Below the pieces are notes generated by a model. That model saw nothing but the letters and a program-made list of their open reading frames with translations. It made no database searches and was not told the origin of the DNA. Shown here piece after piece: positions 11,659-21,406 of a stretch of DNA of 38,501 nt. Position numbers and translations under genes: made by a program. Position 1 is the first letter of the stretch, and every line of letters begins with the position of its first letter. This DNA is from Diphasiastrum complanatum (lineage: Eukaryota; Streptophyta; Lycopodiopsida; Lycopodiales; Lycopodiaceae): positions 1 through 38,501 of the forward strand of contig MU835512.1 in NCBI GenBank assembly GCA_029204225.1, in the 5' to 3' direction.

Positions 11659-12399
11659 ATGGCAACTCTAAGCGAGAGTGTCCTCAATGAGTCAAGCAAA
11701 TTGGAAGGAGCCGACAACTATGCAGTTTGGAAATTCAAACTGAAGAACATTCTAATGGAAAAGGAGCTATGGGAGATCATGATAGGTGAGGAAACAAGGC
11801 CAGTGATTGAAGAAGATCAACGAACATTTGATAGGAGAAAACGGAAAGCACAGAATGTCATCAACTTGTCAGTCAGAGATGCTATCATTCCCTACATTTC
11901 GGATTCTGAAGGACCGAAAGAATCGTGAGATACGTTGAAGGCATTGTTTGAGACCACAAACACATCCCGAGTGCTATTCCTGAAGACGAAGCTGCACACA
12001 TTACGGATGGATGATGGTGCAACTATTGCCAATCACCTATTGAAGGTAAAGGAGATCCTTGATCAACTAGCTACCATTGGAGAGCGAGTACAAGATCGCA
12101 AAATCGTTCAATTGACATTGAACAGCTTGAGTGAGTCACATCAGATGTTTGTGACAAGCATTGCCACACGGGAGAATCTTCCAACCTATGAAGAGCTAGG
12201 TGCAGTTAGAGGACGAGGCGAAAGATTTGGCCGTGGTAGGTATCAATCGAGAGGAGGAAACTCAAGCCGGGGATCATTTCAAAAATTTCATGAGCAAGCC
12301 AATGATAGCCCGAATCGAGGCAATTGGAATCAAGGCCGAGGTCAAGGACGTGGCTATTCCAGGCAAAATAATGCACTCAAAAAAATGTTTATCGTTTAA
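11659..12399 (+). pseudogene. Copia gag with one premature stop and a shortened C-terminus
   Basis: ATG at 11659, then the copia gag signature GADNYAVWKFKLKNIL and the ELWEI segment. The frame stays open except for one TGA at 11926-11928, where related gags have Trp (before DTLKALFE), so it is likely a TGG to TGA change. After the stop the same frame continues through TNTSRVLFLKTKLHTL and NLPTYEELG. The usual stretch after EEL is missing and the reading jumps to an Arg/Gly-rich tail (RGRGERFGRGRYQSRGG) that normally precedes the zinc knuckle. The knuckle and all of pol are absent. Apart from the stop this is one of the better preserved gags in the window, so the insertion may be younger than its neighbours. 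Confidence 0.85.
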
Positions 12400-12716
12400 C
12401 ATTCTAAACTGGGTCTACTAGAGATATGAAGAGACTATGACTGTTTGTAACAAATTTGTAGGTGTGTAATATTAATAATTGCTTAATAATTACTTCTGTT
12501 GTGGGACAGCAGGCCGTCGGCCTCTCTCTCTCTCTTTCTTCACGTTTGAAATATCTCCCGCTCGAGCTCTCTCTCTGATCACGTTCACGAGATCTCTCAG
12601 TATTGGTCTGATATGCCTCTTTCTTGCTGATCGTGTTGTGGCCGATCTAGGTCTTTCTTGTTGATTGCGATCTGTTTGATCGAGATCTTTGCCTGATCGA
12701 TTGGTCTGTGCGCTGA
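12400..12716 (+). other. Pyrimidine-rich stretch upstream of the ORF at 12717
   Basis: It holds a CT-rich run (about 12521-12540), further CTCTCTCT at about 12570 and repeated GATCG/GATCT words. This composition is common in plant 5' untranslated leaders, and the ATG at 12717 follows. No TATA box is certain. It may be the leader of the unknown gene downstream, but this is inference. Confidence 0.35.
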
Positions 12717-13519
12717 ATGCCAGACAATTCCAGTATGGATAGTTTTCAGGGCAATAATATATATTTCACAGATTCAATTCTAGATATTCCAACAGTTTTT
12801 CCTACAATGCATGAGATGTACGCAAGTGATCCCAGCATGGAACCTCGTCACCGCGCCGACAAAGTTGCAGTGAGGGACTATTGGACTGGAAAGAAATGGG
12901 AACAGAGATTGAAAGGAATTTTTTTTACGAGGCTTGGAGATCAACCTTCAGTAGATGACGTCAAAACAAGAAAACAAATATGTTTAGGTACTGCAAAATA
13001 TTGGCGAAGACATACACAACAACTTTCAATAGGTGTTCAGAGGGAGATATTCCAGGAACTACTTTTGCAACCAACTTTTCGGGAGCTGCAAATATCATCT
13101 CATACTGTTGAAAGTAATCTTGTTTATAACATCTGTAATACCCTCAACCAAATTAAAGTGCCCCACTTAGCAAATGAACTCTTTGTAAAGAGATCTTCAC
13201 GTGAGATGGTACTAAATAAAGCTGATATTGGAATCTCCCTCATTCGAGAATTGCAAGTGCTTTGGGTGTTCATCGTAGAAATATTGCTATAGCCAGTTCT
13301 CGCCTTAATATTAAGGACTATGAGGACCTTCCGCCCTTGAGTGCCTGTCAAAGACAATTGCCTAGAGGTAGCATAATCATGACTTGGGTCAAGGAACTGG
13401 TGTATGCCTTTTGGAGCTCAGAAACTCGAGTGTTCCCCAACAAAAAAGACATATGCTGACAGAGGATTGGAAGAGAAAGTGCTGTTAGGCATCCAATACA
13501 TCTTCTTGATGACACTCAG
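12717..13519 (+). pseudogene. Unrecognised decayed gene with a helix-turn-helix-like segment
   Basis: I do not recognise this gene. The ATG at 12717 opens 191 codons with ordinary amino-acid composition. A frame change near 13250 (one base lost or gained) is implied, because the next frame gives ALGVHRRNIAIASSRL, which with the upstream IGISLIRE looks like a DNA-binding helix-turn-helix. The second frame goes on to ETRVFPNKKDIC, meets one TGA at 13457-13459 (perhaps from CGA), and continues in frame to VRHPIHLLDDTQ. A possible intron donor follows near 13519, with a possible acceptor TTTTGTAG near 13612. No retrotransposon motif is present. It could be a host gene, or the DNA-binding part of a transposase-like or domesticated protein. 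At least two lesions suggest a pseudogene. Confidence 0.5.
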
Positions 13520-13945
13520 GTCCTTTTTTTTTGGATTTTTGTTTTCTTGGTAATGCTGATCTTTTGCACTGTTGAAACTGATCTCTGATACTCCAGTTTT
13601 TTGGTTTTGTAGATACCCACTCCACCTCTTGCTGTTTGGAACTATTTTGTAGTTTTTATTCAAATGGAATTTTGCTCATTTGGACTTTTGGGACTATTGG
13701 TACTTGTAGAAACTTATAAATAGCTATTTATGCATCTAGATTCGTCTCAGAATATATGCGTTTTCAGGATTTCTTAGCAACTAATTATTTGTCTGATAAT
13801 TTTTGATGCTTAATTGTTTGGCTACGTAATCACTGTAGTATTGGCGATTTCAAAGTTAGTTACTATAAGTTCAAATATGATTTCTATCACTATTGTCTTG
13901 TTTGAAATTGATAGGTGTAGTCATGCATTGGAAAGATGAAGATAG
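13520..13945. other. No gene seen
   Basis: AT-rich sequence between the unknown gene and the family C LTR. It could include an intron or 3' untranslated region of the upstream gene. Its end, GGAAAGATGAAGATAG (about 13930-13945), is purine-rich and resembles a polypurine tract directly before the LTR start. Confidence 0.4.
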
Positions 13946-14776
13946 TGTGAAAAATGCAAAAATAAGCTTGGTAGAGGCCAAAAATCTTGTATATAGATAA
14001 ACACACATGTGTAGAGCCTGTTCCCACGTGTGAAAATAGTGTACTTGTCATGTACCATAATCTATAGGTTGTACATATGATTTAATTCAAGTTCTAGTGG
14101 CTAAAAAGGCCAAAAACTAGTTTTCTAGACATATGACACATGGCATCAATCTATTGATTGCATGAGCCACATCCTTTGGTTAGGTGTCATATCCCATGTG
14201 TAGAGGACATCTCACATGTGTGGAATAAGCTGAAGTAGGCGAATTTTGAATTATAGAAGATTTTCAAGTAGATCTCCATATAGAAGGAAAATGGACCAAA
14301 AGTGCTCAAAATAGAAGGTTTTGTCCAAGTGTCAGTTTTGCATGATGAATCATCATATGACAAAGCACCTTCACACATGTGGGATCAGATGGATGATCAG
14401 TACCACGAGCTCCCACTTATTGTATATATAGAGCCACATTTGGCCATAATCAATGTGAGACACCAATCTTGGTTTTGGAAGCAATTTTGAGTGATTCTCT
14501 CCATTTGTCTACATTTGTTTTGATTGTTTTGAGGTTCTATCAATGTGTACTTGATTTTCAGGTTGGATTCCGTACTCATACAGTGTTTCACACGTGTGAA
14601 ACCATAAAATACACCTACCTTCAATTAATGATTGTTCTTGTTAGGATTTTGTGTCTAGAATTGATCTAGATTGATCTTAATTTCAATTAGATTGATAGAT
14701 CAAGTAATCTGACAACCAATCCCTCTTGAGGATCAGATTAGGATCCACTCTTGGTCCTTTTTGTACTTTTTGCACA
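13946..14776 (+). mobile_element. LTR of copia family C
   Basis: It starts TGTGAAAAATGC and ends TTGCACA, with a primer-binding site at 14777. The ends resemble family A (TGTGAAAAATTGCC start; GGTCC...GTACTTTT...CACA end), so the two families are related, though the interior is mostly different. It carries several CACATGTG or CACACGTGTG motifs, including the perfect 18-bp palindrome GTTTCACACGTGTGAAAC at 14585-14602. The purine-rich tract just upstream is unexpected for a 5' LTR and leaves open an LTR shared between two elements. Confidence 0.7.
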
Positions 14777-14790
14777 TGGTATTAGAGCCT
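14777..14790 (+). promoter_or_regulatory. Primer-binding site of copia family C
   Basis: TGGTATTAGAGCCT directly follows the LTR's CA end and matches the tRNA-iMet complement apart from a few bases. Confidence 0.8.
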
Positions 14791-16453
14791 AGTACAAGAG
14801 ATTTTGTTGAAATTGATAGGGTTAATCCAAATCAAAGCCAAAATTAGCAGTTTTTTGGAAACTAGTCAAATTTTGGGTAGCGAGTTGGATTTGATAGATA
14901 TTCTCAAAATTTTTGGACCAGAACTTGTTGTGAGCTGTAGGAACTCTTTTCACACGTGTGAGGCCGTACATCTCCGGTTTTGGCTGAGAAAATTCAAAAA
15001 TTTGTACAATTTGACTCACACACCCAATTTGAGAGATTTTTGGTGCAAAATCAAGCATTTTCTATAGAGAATCTAATCCCTTGATTAGTTCTTGGATTAG
15101 ATCAGCCAAGAAATTAAATTTGAAGCTTGAAATAGGTGCATTAACTGATCATCTCTGATTTTTTGAGTGCATGTTGAAGTTAAGAGAGATTTTGCTAAAA
15201 ACCATAGATTAAGGAGTGATATGCAAGGTGAGAGGTTGAAATCCATTGTACCATCACTCTAGATTTGTTCAAGAGTGATAGGGTCAAGTTTAGAAGCATC
15301 AATTTGCTAGAAAACATCCTTGGATCTGTCCTCCAAGTGAAACCTTTGAGAGTTTCTAGTGCATATAGAGCATCTATGCAAATCTTTTGTAGAATTTGAC
15401 ATAGATTGGCTTAAATTGAGAGTTCTAGAAAAGAGATTGAGATCCAAGTCACATTGTTAAATCCTACTCAGTTTGTTTGAGTGATTGTAAAGTTTGAAAA
15501 GAGTCATTAAGGTGTCTATGGCAAATGTGTAGAGAGAGATCCAATTTTCTAAGAGTTCCTTCCTTTGTAGAGGGCAAGATCTAGAAGCTCATTATGTGTT
15601 GTTATTGGTGGAGAGTTTGTCTTCTCCTAGGTGATCAAATATTTCTAAGTGGCATTAGCTCTTTGAAGCACAATATCTTAGTGAGAAAAATCACAACTTT
15701 TGATTTTGAATTTCATTCCAAGTTTCTAAAGGTAGAGTAATTGGTAGAATCCAATAGGGGTGATTGAATCAATTTATCGAGCAAAAATTGACATAGTATG
15801 TATGAAGCTCAAATTAATTCTATTCAACTTTCTTTGTGAGAGTGTGAGGGTCAATTTGAGATCCCATTGGATGTCTAGAATGAGGAGGAGTCCATATTTG
15901 AGTATTCATGCATGGTTGAGATCTTTGTGAATATCTAGTTGTCTAATTTTTTAAGCTTTGTGAAAAATTGGTGGTATAGTTTGTTGTCAAATCAAATCAA
16001 ATTCATTCTAAATCTCAAGTGTGAGATTATTTGGATCAAGAGTGAGTCCAAAAGAAGTGATTAAGTTTGATCTTCATGTATTTGAAACAAAACCCATATG
16101 TTGTTTGAAGAATCTCAAGTGTTGAGAGAACTAGTCAAGCGAAAAGGAAAATCTAGGTGTCAAATCTTTTTCATATCCATTTCAACTTTCAAAAGAAAGA
16201 GTCATTGGTATTTGATGAGTCCAGTAGGAGATTGGATCTGATTTCTTTTGTGATTTGATTCAAATATTGTGTGCTTTTGTCTTAGTGATCAAAGCAAAGT
16301 TTCCAAGTGACTAGTCATTACTGTGAAGATTGATTCTTAGGTTTGTGAGCTAGATCTTTTGTAGATCATTCTAGATTATTGAAGATGTTCAAATCTAGTC
16401 TCTTGAAAGTCACAAATTACATTTGTAGAATCATATCACAGGTTTTTATTCAC
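14791..16453 (+). other. Long untranslated leader of copia C
   Basis: About 1.66 kb without coding sequence between the primer-binding site and the gag ATG at 16454. It contains loosely repeated phrases such as GAGTAATTGGTAG/GAGTCATTGGTAT and AATCCATTGTACC/AATCCTACTCAG, suggesting old internal duplications. CACACGTGTG recurs at about 14951-14960. Confidence 0.45.
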
Positions 16454-17107
16454 ATGGCATCAATAGGTGGCATCCTATTGAAGGAAAGAAAGGATCCTAA
16501 GTGCAACCTTTGTGGCAAGGGAGGATATACTTTCTCAAGATGTTACAAAAAGAAGACCAATCCATCCAAGGAGAACCAAGGCAAGGGGGCCGAGATGAAG
16601 GATGGAGCTTCAAGTTCAAAATGCAAATAAAAGAAGGACAAGTCCAAGGAAAGGTGTTTCCTTTGTGGAAAGGTGAATGAGGCTTGGAGTCTCACAAGGA
16701 CTTGCAAGATTTGTCTTCAAGAGTCCATCACAACACATGTCAAATCTTTTGAAATTTTTCATTTGGAAGTGCATTGTTTGGTTCAAGATGCAAAGATAGA
16801 TGTCACTTTCATGAAAGTAACTTGGATTTATTTTATGTCCTTGGAAAGTATTTTGCTTGGAACTTTGGACAAGTTCAAACTTATTCTTATTATCCAAGAG
16901 AAATCAATCAAGAATAAGGAGCATCAGTCACAAAATGAAAATAGTTTCCACCTCCTTCATGCATGAACCTAGCAACTTATTTTTCCATAGGTCAAAGAAA
17001 TCATTAACAACAATCTTTTCCAAGGAAGAACCTTCACCTCCATTGATGAAGTTAGCTCTTTCCTAACCTTTTGCATGCTTGCACTTGCCATGAAGAACCA
17101 TTGAAAC
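16454..17107 (+). pseudogene. Copia C gag with large internal deletion, decayed zinc knuckle
   Basis: The ATG at 16454 begins MASIGGILL, matching the start of the related gags at 5507 and 25933. Within a few codons the frame passes to a zinc-knuckle region, so roughly the whole capsid domain is missing in frame. The knuckle CNLCGKGGYTFSRC has Tyr where the CCHC metal ligand His belongs, so zinc binding should be lost. A second CXXC-like segment (about 16650-16720) lies in another frame after a stop at 16630. The remainder to 17107 is decayed and shows no protease signature I trust. It ends where a family B fragment begins. Confidence 0.65.
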
Positions 17108-17388
17108 ACCATCGAAAACGAAGCACATAGCGATCAAGTATCATGTGATTCGGGACTTAGTCAAGAAAAAGATACTGAAGACAATCTTCATATTCACAGA
17201 GAAAATGACAGCTGATATCTTTACAAAGCCACTTAGTAAGGCTTTGTTCAAAAAGCAGCGAAGAAGATTGGGTTTAATCCAATTGCCATTTTGAGAGAGA
17301 GCTGTAGAACGACTGATCAGACAAATCCTGATTCTACTAACAAAGTGCACAATTTACTTGACAAAGGATGAGAAAGAAACAAACAAAA
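17108..17388 (+). mobile_element. 3' end fragment of copia family B (RNase H tail plus LTR start)
   Basis: This piece matches 19490-19752 at about 90% by eye: the RNase H tail (KHIAIKYHVIRDLV in the other copy), a purine tract GAGAGAGAGC, then TGTAGAACGACTGATC at 17303, which I take as the LTR start. After about 85 bp of LTR it joins integrase sequence directly, so the LTR is truncated and the junction is chimeric. Confidence 0.8.
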
Positions 17389-17960
17389 ACTCAAAAGCAC
17401 AATGGAATAGCTGAACAAAGGAATCGTACACTGATGGAAGCTGCAAGGTGTATGATGGCTCATGCGAAGGCAACAAAATAGTTGTGGGCAGAAGCAATGG
17501 CTACATCAAATTATCTTCAAAAATCGTATTCTGAATTCTCAAATATCAGATAAAACTCCTCATGAGATATGTTGGAAATCAAAGCCAAATCTTGCACATG
17601 TTCGGACATTTGGATGCACAATGTATATGCACTTACCAGATAAGTAGAGAAAGAAACTTGATGAAAAGATAGAACAAGGTTTTCTGGTAGGATTCAAGTT
17701 ACATTTGTCATATTATCGTGTTTATGTGCCAGAAACTGGCAAGATAGAAGTTGTTCGAGATGTTAAATTTGATGAGACGTAATACATAGCAGACAGTGAT
17801 CTAGTCGGCTATGAAATTCTCAAAAATTATTATGAGCTACCAATGACAACAGAAGATAAACAAGCAGAAGATGAAAGAGAGTTACCAGTTTCAGAGGGAG
17901 GTCAAGATCGAGTGCCTGACAGACTCGAATCGCCAACTTGAATTATAGCAGAAAAGCTCG
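17389..17960 (+). pseudogene. Copia B integrase C-terminal part, decayed
   Basis: The reading starts inside the integrase core at AEQRNRTLMEAARCMM, the region holding the last acidic residue of the D,D-35-E site in this family. It continues through LAHVRTFGCTMYMHLP and the GFLVGFKLHLSYYRVYVPETGK segment typical of copia integrase C-termini. Stops occur near 17480, 17645 and 17780. The first two catalytic Asp residues and everything upstream are absent. An acidic linker follows, to the RT domain. Confidence 0.8.
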
Positions 17961-18149
17961 AATCAGAATCGAACTCAAAACCTGCAGAATCGAACTCGAA
18001 ACCACCTGTGAGAAGATCTGATAGACAATGAACCCACTAGAAAGATATGGTCAAGATGTTTTTAATACAACCATCGAATTTTGTGGATTCTCTGACGAAC
18101 TTCAAACATTCGAGGAAGCTGTAGATGGACTAGAAAAAAATAGCTAGAT

Positions 18150-19670
18150 TCAGACAATGGAGGACGAAATATCATCCATGTATAAGAACAATATATGGAC
18201 ACTTGCATCTATACCTGATGGCAGAAAACTAGTCAACTGCAAGTGGATCTACAAGATCAAAACAGGACTGATGGAAAAAACATCAGACACAAGGCAAGGT
18301 TCGTTGCTAAAGGATTTTCACAGAAGCATGGATTGACTACACTGATACTTTCTCACCGGTAGTCAAACATACATCAATTCGCTTGTTATTTGCATATGCA
18401 GTGGCTCATGATCTAAAAATCCATATTGTGGATGAGAAAACTGTCTTTTTGCACGCTGAATTGGAAGAAGACTTATTCATGGACCAACCACTTGGTTTTG
18501 TAAGCCAAAAATATCCAAAATACGGATGTCACATGAATAAAAGCATTTATGGTCTGACAAAAGCAGCGAGACGATGGTATAGAAAGAAGGACGAAGCACT
18601 ACGTTCCATAGGCTTCAAACCTCTATTTGCTAAATGAAATGTCTATATCAAGCATATCCAAAATGAAATAATCATTCTAGCTGTTTATGTTGTTGACACG
18701 CTTATCTTCTCATGAAGAGGTAAGTTGATTTCAGATGTCAAAAGAGACATTTCTGAAATATTTGAGATCGCTGACCTAGGAGAAGCTAAAATCTATCTAG
18801 GCTTGCAGATTGTGAGAGACTTTGAAGGTGGTAAGTTGTATATTCACCAACAAAAATACACTCAAAAGATCATTGAAGACTTTAACATTCCCGAATGCAA
18901 AGGTGTGCATTCTGCCATGATACCTGGAACAATACTGAGCAAGGTTGATTGTCTGCAGACTCTCGAGAAAGAGGAACGAATGGCCAAAACACCCTATTGT
19001 AGGCTGATTGGATCATTGTTATATCTAGCAGACAACACCAGATCTGATGTAGCGTTTGCAGTATACAGGCTGAGCCAATATAATCAGAACCCAAGATTGT
19101 TGCATTGGAAGTTGACAAAGAGAGTACTACAATATCTCTAGGAAACGAAAGACTATGGACTATGTTATTCGAAGGAAGCTAGATTTCACATCGAATCTTA
19201 TAGTGACGCAAGCTGGGCATCCATGAAGGATGATAACAAAAGTATTTCAAGAGGTTGTACTCTAGCATCTGGCGCAGCCATACTTTGGATTAGCAAGAAG
19301 CAAACATCAGTAGCTCAATCTTCTTGGTAAAGTGAAATATGTAGCAGCAACCAAGATGGCAACGAGCCGATCTGGATTAAACAGATTTTGAAAGGATTTG
19401 ATGAATCTAGTTTTGAACCTTATGTCTTGTTAATGGATAACACTTCAGCAATCTATCTTATGAAAGATCCTACATTTCACTCGAAAATGAAGCACATAGC
19501 TATCAAGTATCATGTGATTCGAGACTTAGTTGAGAAGATGATACTGAAGATAGTCTTCACATCCAAAAAGAAATGACAACTGATATCTTTACAAAGCCAC
19601 TCAGTAAGGCTTTGTTCGAGAAGCAACGAAGAAGATTGGGTTTAATCCAATTGCCACTTTGAGAAGGAGC
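18150..19670 (+). pseudogene. Copia B reverse transcriptase-RNase H, multiply broken
   Basis: RVT_2-type RT begins near MEDEISSMYKNNIWTL (18158). A frame break at about 18270-18380 destroys the KARLVAKG region. It resumes with a decayed first catalytic segment where the active-site Asp context QLDVKTAFLHG is altered to HIVDEKTVFLHAELEE. The YVDD box reads YVVDTL near 18690, next to a stop. Clear RT/RNase H sequence runs 18725-19140 (ADLGEAKIYLGLQI; TPYCRLIGSLLYL). RNase H follows after a stop at 19139-19141 and is broken again near 19327 and 19574. At least six lesions rule out function. Its 19072-19443 part is about 93% identical to the minus-strand copy at 26306-26668. Confidence 0.85.
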
Positions 19671-19904
19671 TATAGAACGACTGATTAGACAGATCTTGAT
19701 TCTACTAACAAAGCACACAGTTTACTTGACAAAGGATGAAAAAGAAACGAACGCGAATTTGAAACATTTCTATTCGTGACCAAATCAAAAAATTCGCGAA
19801 GGATTCACGAAATTTGTCTTGCAGTCATCTTGAAAGATTTGTGAAATAGTTTCTTGTAGAAGCTTGTGGCTTTCTTGTTGAAGCTCAAAAGAGTCGTGAA
19901 CAAG

Positions 19905-20175
19905 ATCTTGTCGCAAAATATTCCGTTTCTTGTTCAAGCCTCAGATGTCGCAAAATTGTTGCGAACAATTTGCGAAATCTTCTGGATTGTTCTTCAAGCT
20001 CACTAGTCGCAAAACTATCTCGAACAATTTGCAAAATATTCTAGATTTCTTCTTCAAGCTCAAGAATTGTCATCTGTCGCGAACAATTTGCGAGAGACAA
20101 AAATGTCATGAAGAGACAAGTGTCGCGAACAATTCGCGAAACACAATGCTGAGATGAACTGTCACGAATTGTTTG
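19905..20175. repeat. Degenerate tandem and palindromic repeats in LTR B
   Basis: Units of about 55 bp share GTCGCAAAA, CGAACAATTTGC and TTCTTCAAGCTCA (near 19948, 20007 and 20066). A core close to TCGCGAACAATTTGCGA, an imperfect palindrome, occurs about five times between 19965 and 20175, once in inverted form near 20163. They lie upstream of the LTR's TATA box, the usual place for LTR enhancer elements. Confidence 0.75.
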
Positions 20176-20290
20176 CGATTAAATTTTATTCGAGCCTGAA
20201 AACAGAGCGTCTATTTGAATATCAACCATCATAAACAGTTAGATATCTACTATTACAACATTGAAGGCCAAAAGACCTGTTTTGTAGCAA

Positions 20291-20298
20291 TATAAATA
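20291..20298 (+). promoter_or_regulatory. TATA box in LTR B
   Basis: TATAAATA, about 330 bp before the inferred LTR end and after the repeat block, fits the U3/R layout of a copia LTR promoter. Confidence 0.6.
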
Positions 20299-20639
20299 CA
20301 TGTGCACTAGTCGTTGTATCACACTCACTCACTCAATCAGAGACACAACAACGAGATAAGACAACAAGAGATGTATATTGATGAATCAGATTCAAAGTTA
20401 TAGAAATTCATTTTTGATCAATAGTTTTTTATTGTCTAAATTGTCTTCAGTTGTTTCTAACTTCCGTATATTATTTTTGCACGCATATTCAATCAGAACT
20501 AATACTGTTCTATTAGTACATAGATCAGATACAATCTCGATTGAAGACACTGATATTATTTTGATTTATTACAGCTTGCATCATGTTCTCTGTGGAAGAA
20601 CAATTACTATTTTCCCTACAAGTGTTGGCTGATGATCCA

Positions 20640-21302
20640 ATCCTTGGATTTGTTATTACTAAGTGTCAGTAGATTCTTCGTCTGACTCACTGTCGGGTAG
20701 TTGGTAGACTATCGGCATGCTTGAGCTAGAAGTTCGAATTGTCGTGTCGGAGGCAGGTGTTAAAGGTTCACTTGAAACTTTTTCCTTGCCTTTGAGGTCG
20801 ATGAACTGATAGTGTCATGATGATCATCACCCAGCTGTCATATGAGTTTGGCAAGCTTGAAAGCAGTGTCATTACTGCATCTTCATCGTCTATGACAGAT
20901 CCGCCAGTGGCCATTTGCTTCAGTAGGTTCTTGAACTGGTTGATGTGATTCTGTAGGGAATCACCATTTGTCATCTTGAGAGAGTAAGATCTCTTCCTGA
21001 GATGTAGCTTGGAAGTGATACCCCACACTTCGTATAGTGTGCTCAAGATGTCCCAAACTTCTTTGGAGGTCTAAGCCTTAGAGACATGGCCAATTTGCAT
21101 GTTTGAGATGTTGAGGATGATCAGCGCAAAAGCTCTTCCATCCTTTGGCTTCCATCGGGAGATTGCAACATCATCGGCTTTGGGTCTTGACTCTACACCT
21201 GTAATGATGTCATAGCATAGTTCTCATCTCAAATTTCCACAGATGGTAATTGGATGCATCAAGCTTGTCCATGACAGGACTGGCTTTCCCTTGGGAATCC
21301 AT
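20640..21302 (-). pseudogene. Minus-strand copia gag (family D'), plus a downstream Ser/Asp-rich piece
   Basis: Read on the minus strand, an ATG at 21302 opens MDSQGKASPVMDKL, then DASNYHLWKFEM, a standard copia gag start. A frame change near 21210 and a stop near 21072 (TAG in the family's SKEVWD context) interrupt it. The 20768-21046 part is open and includes SKLHLRKRSYSLKM, LQNHINQFKNLLKQM and LLSSLPNSYDSWVM, all typical of gag. Downstream, about 20760-20650, is a Ser/Asp-rich run (PDSESDEESTDT) that does not belong to gag and resembles the integrase-RT linker, so an internal deletion is likely. The family B LTR end at 20619 truncates it. Confidence 0.75.
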
Positions 21303-21406
21303 GTGGAACATTAGTCTAGGTAATAGTAGTAAGTATTAGTGACCTAAGAATGAAAATCTAATGCAACTTACAAGACAAGAAAACAATTACTCTATTAGCT
21401 AGTAGA

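Larger units (their letters stand above)
19671..20619 (+). mobile_element. 3' LTR of copia family B
   Basis: It follows the purine tract GAGAAGGAGC (19661-19670). It starts TATAGAACGACTG here, but TGTAGAACGACTG in the other copy at 17303, so the terminal G has probably mutated to A. A TATA box lies at 20291-20298. The right edge is inferred at CCCTACA (20619), beyond which unrelated minus-strand copia sequence appears. The interior carries a family of repeats containing GCGAACAATTTGCGA. Confidence 0.65.

Noticed and set aside
20378-20632. 84-codon plus-strand frame at the end of LTR B
   Set aside because: It lies inside the LTR downstream of its TATA box; no protein family resemblance.
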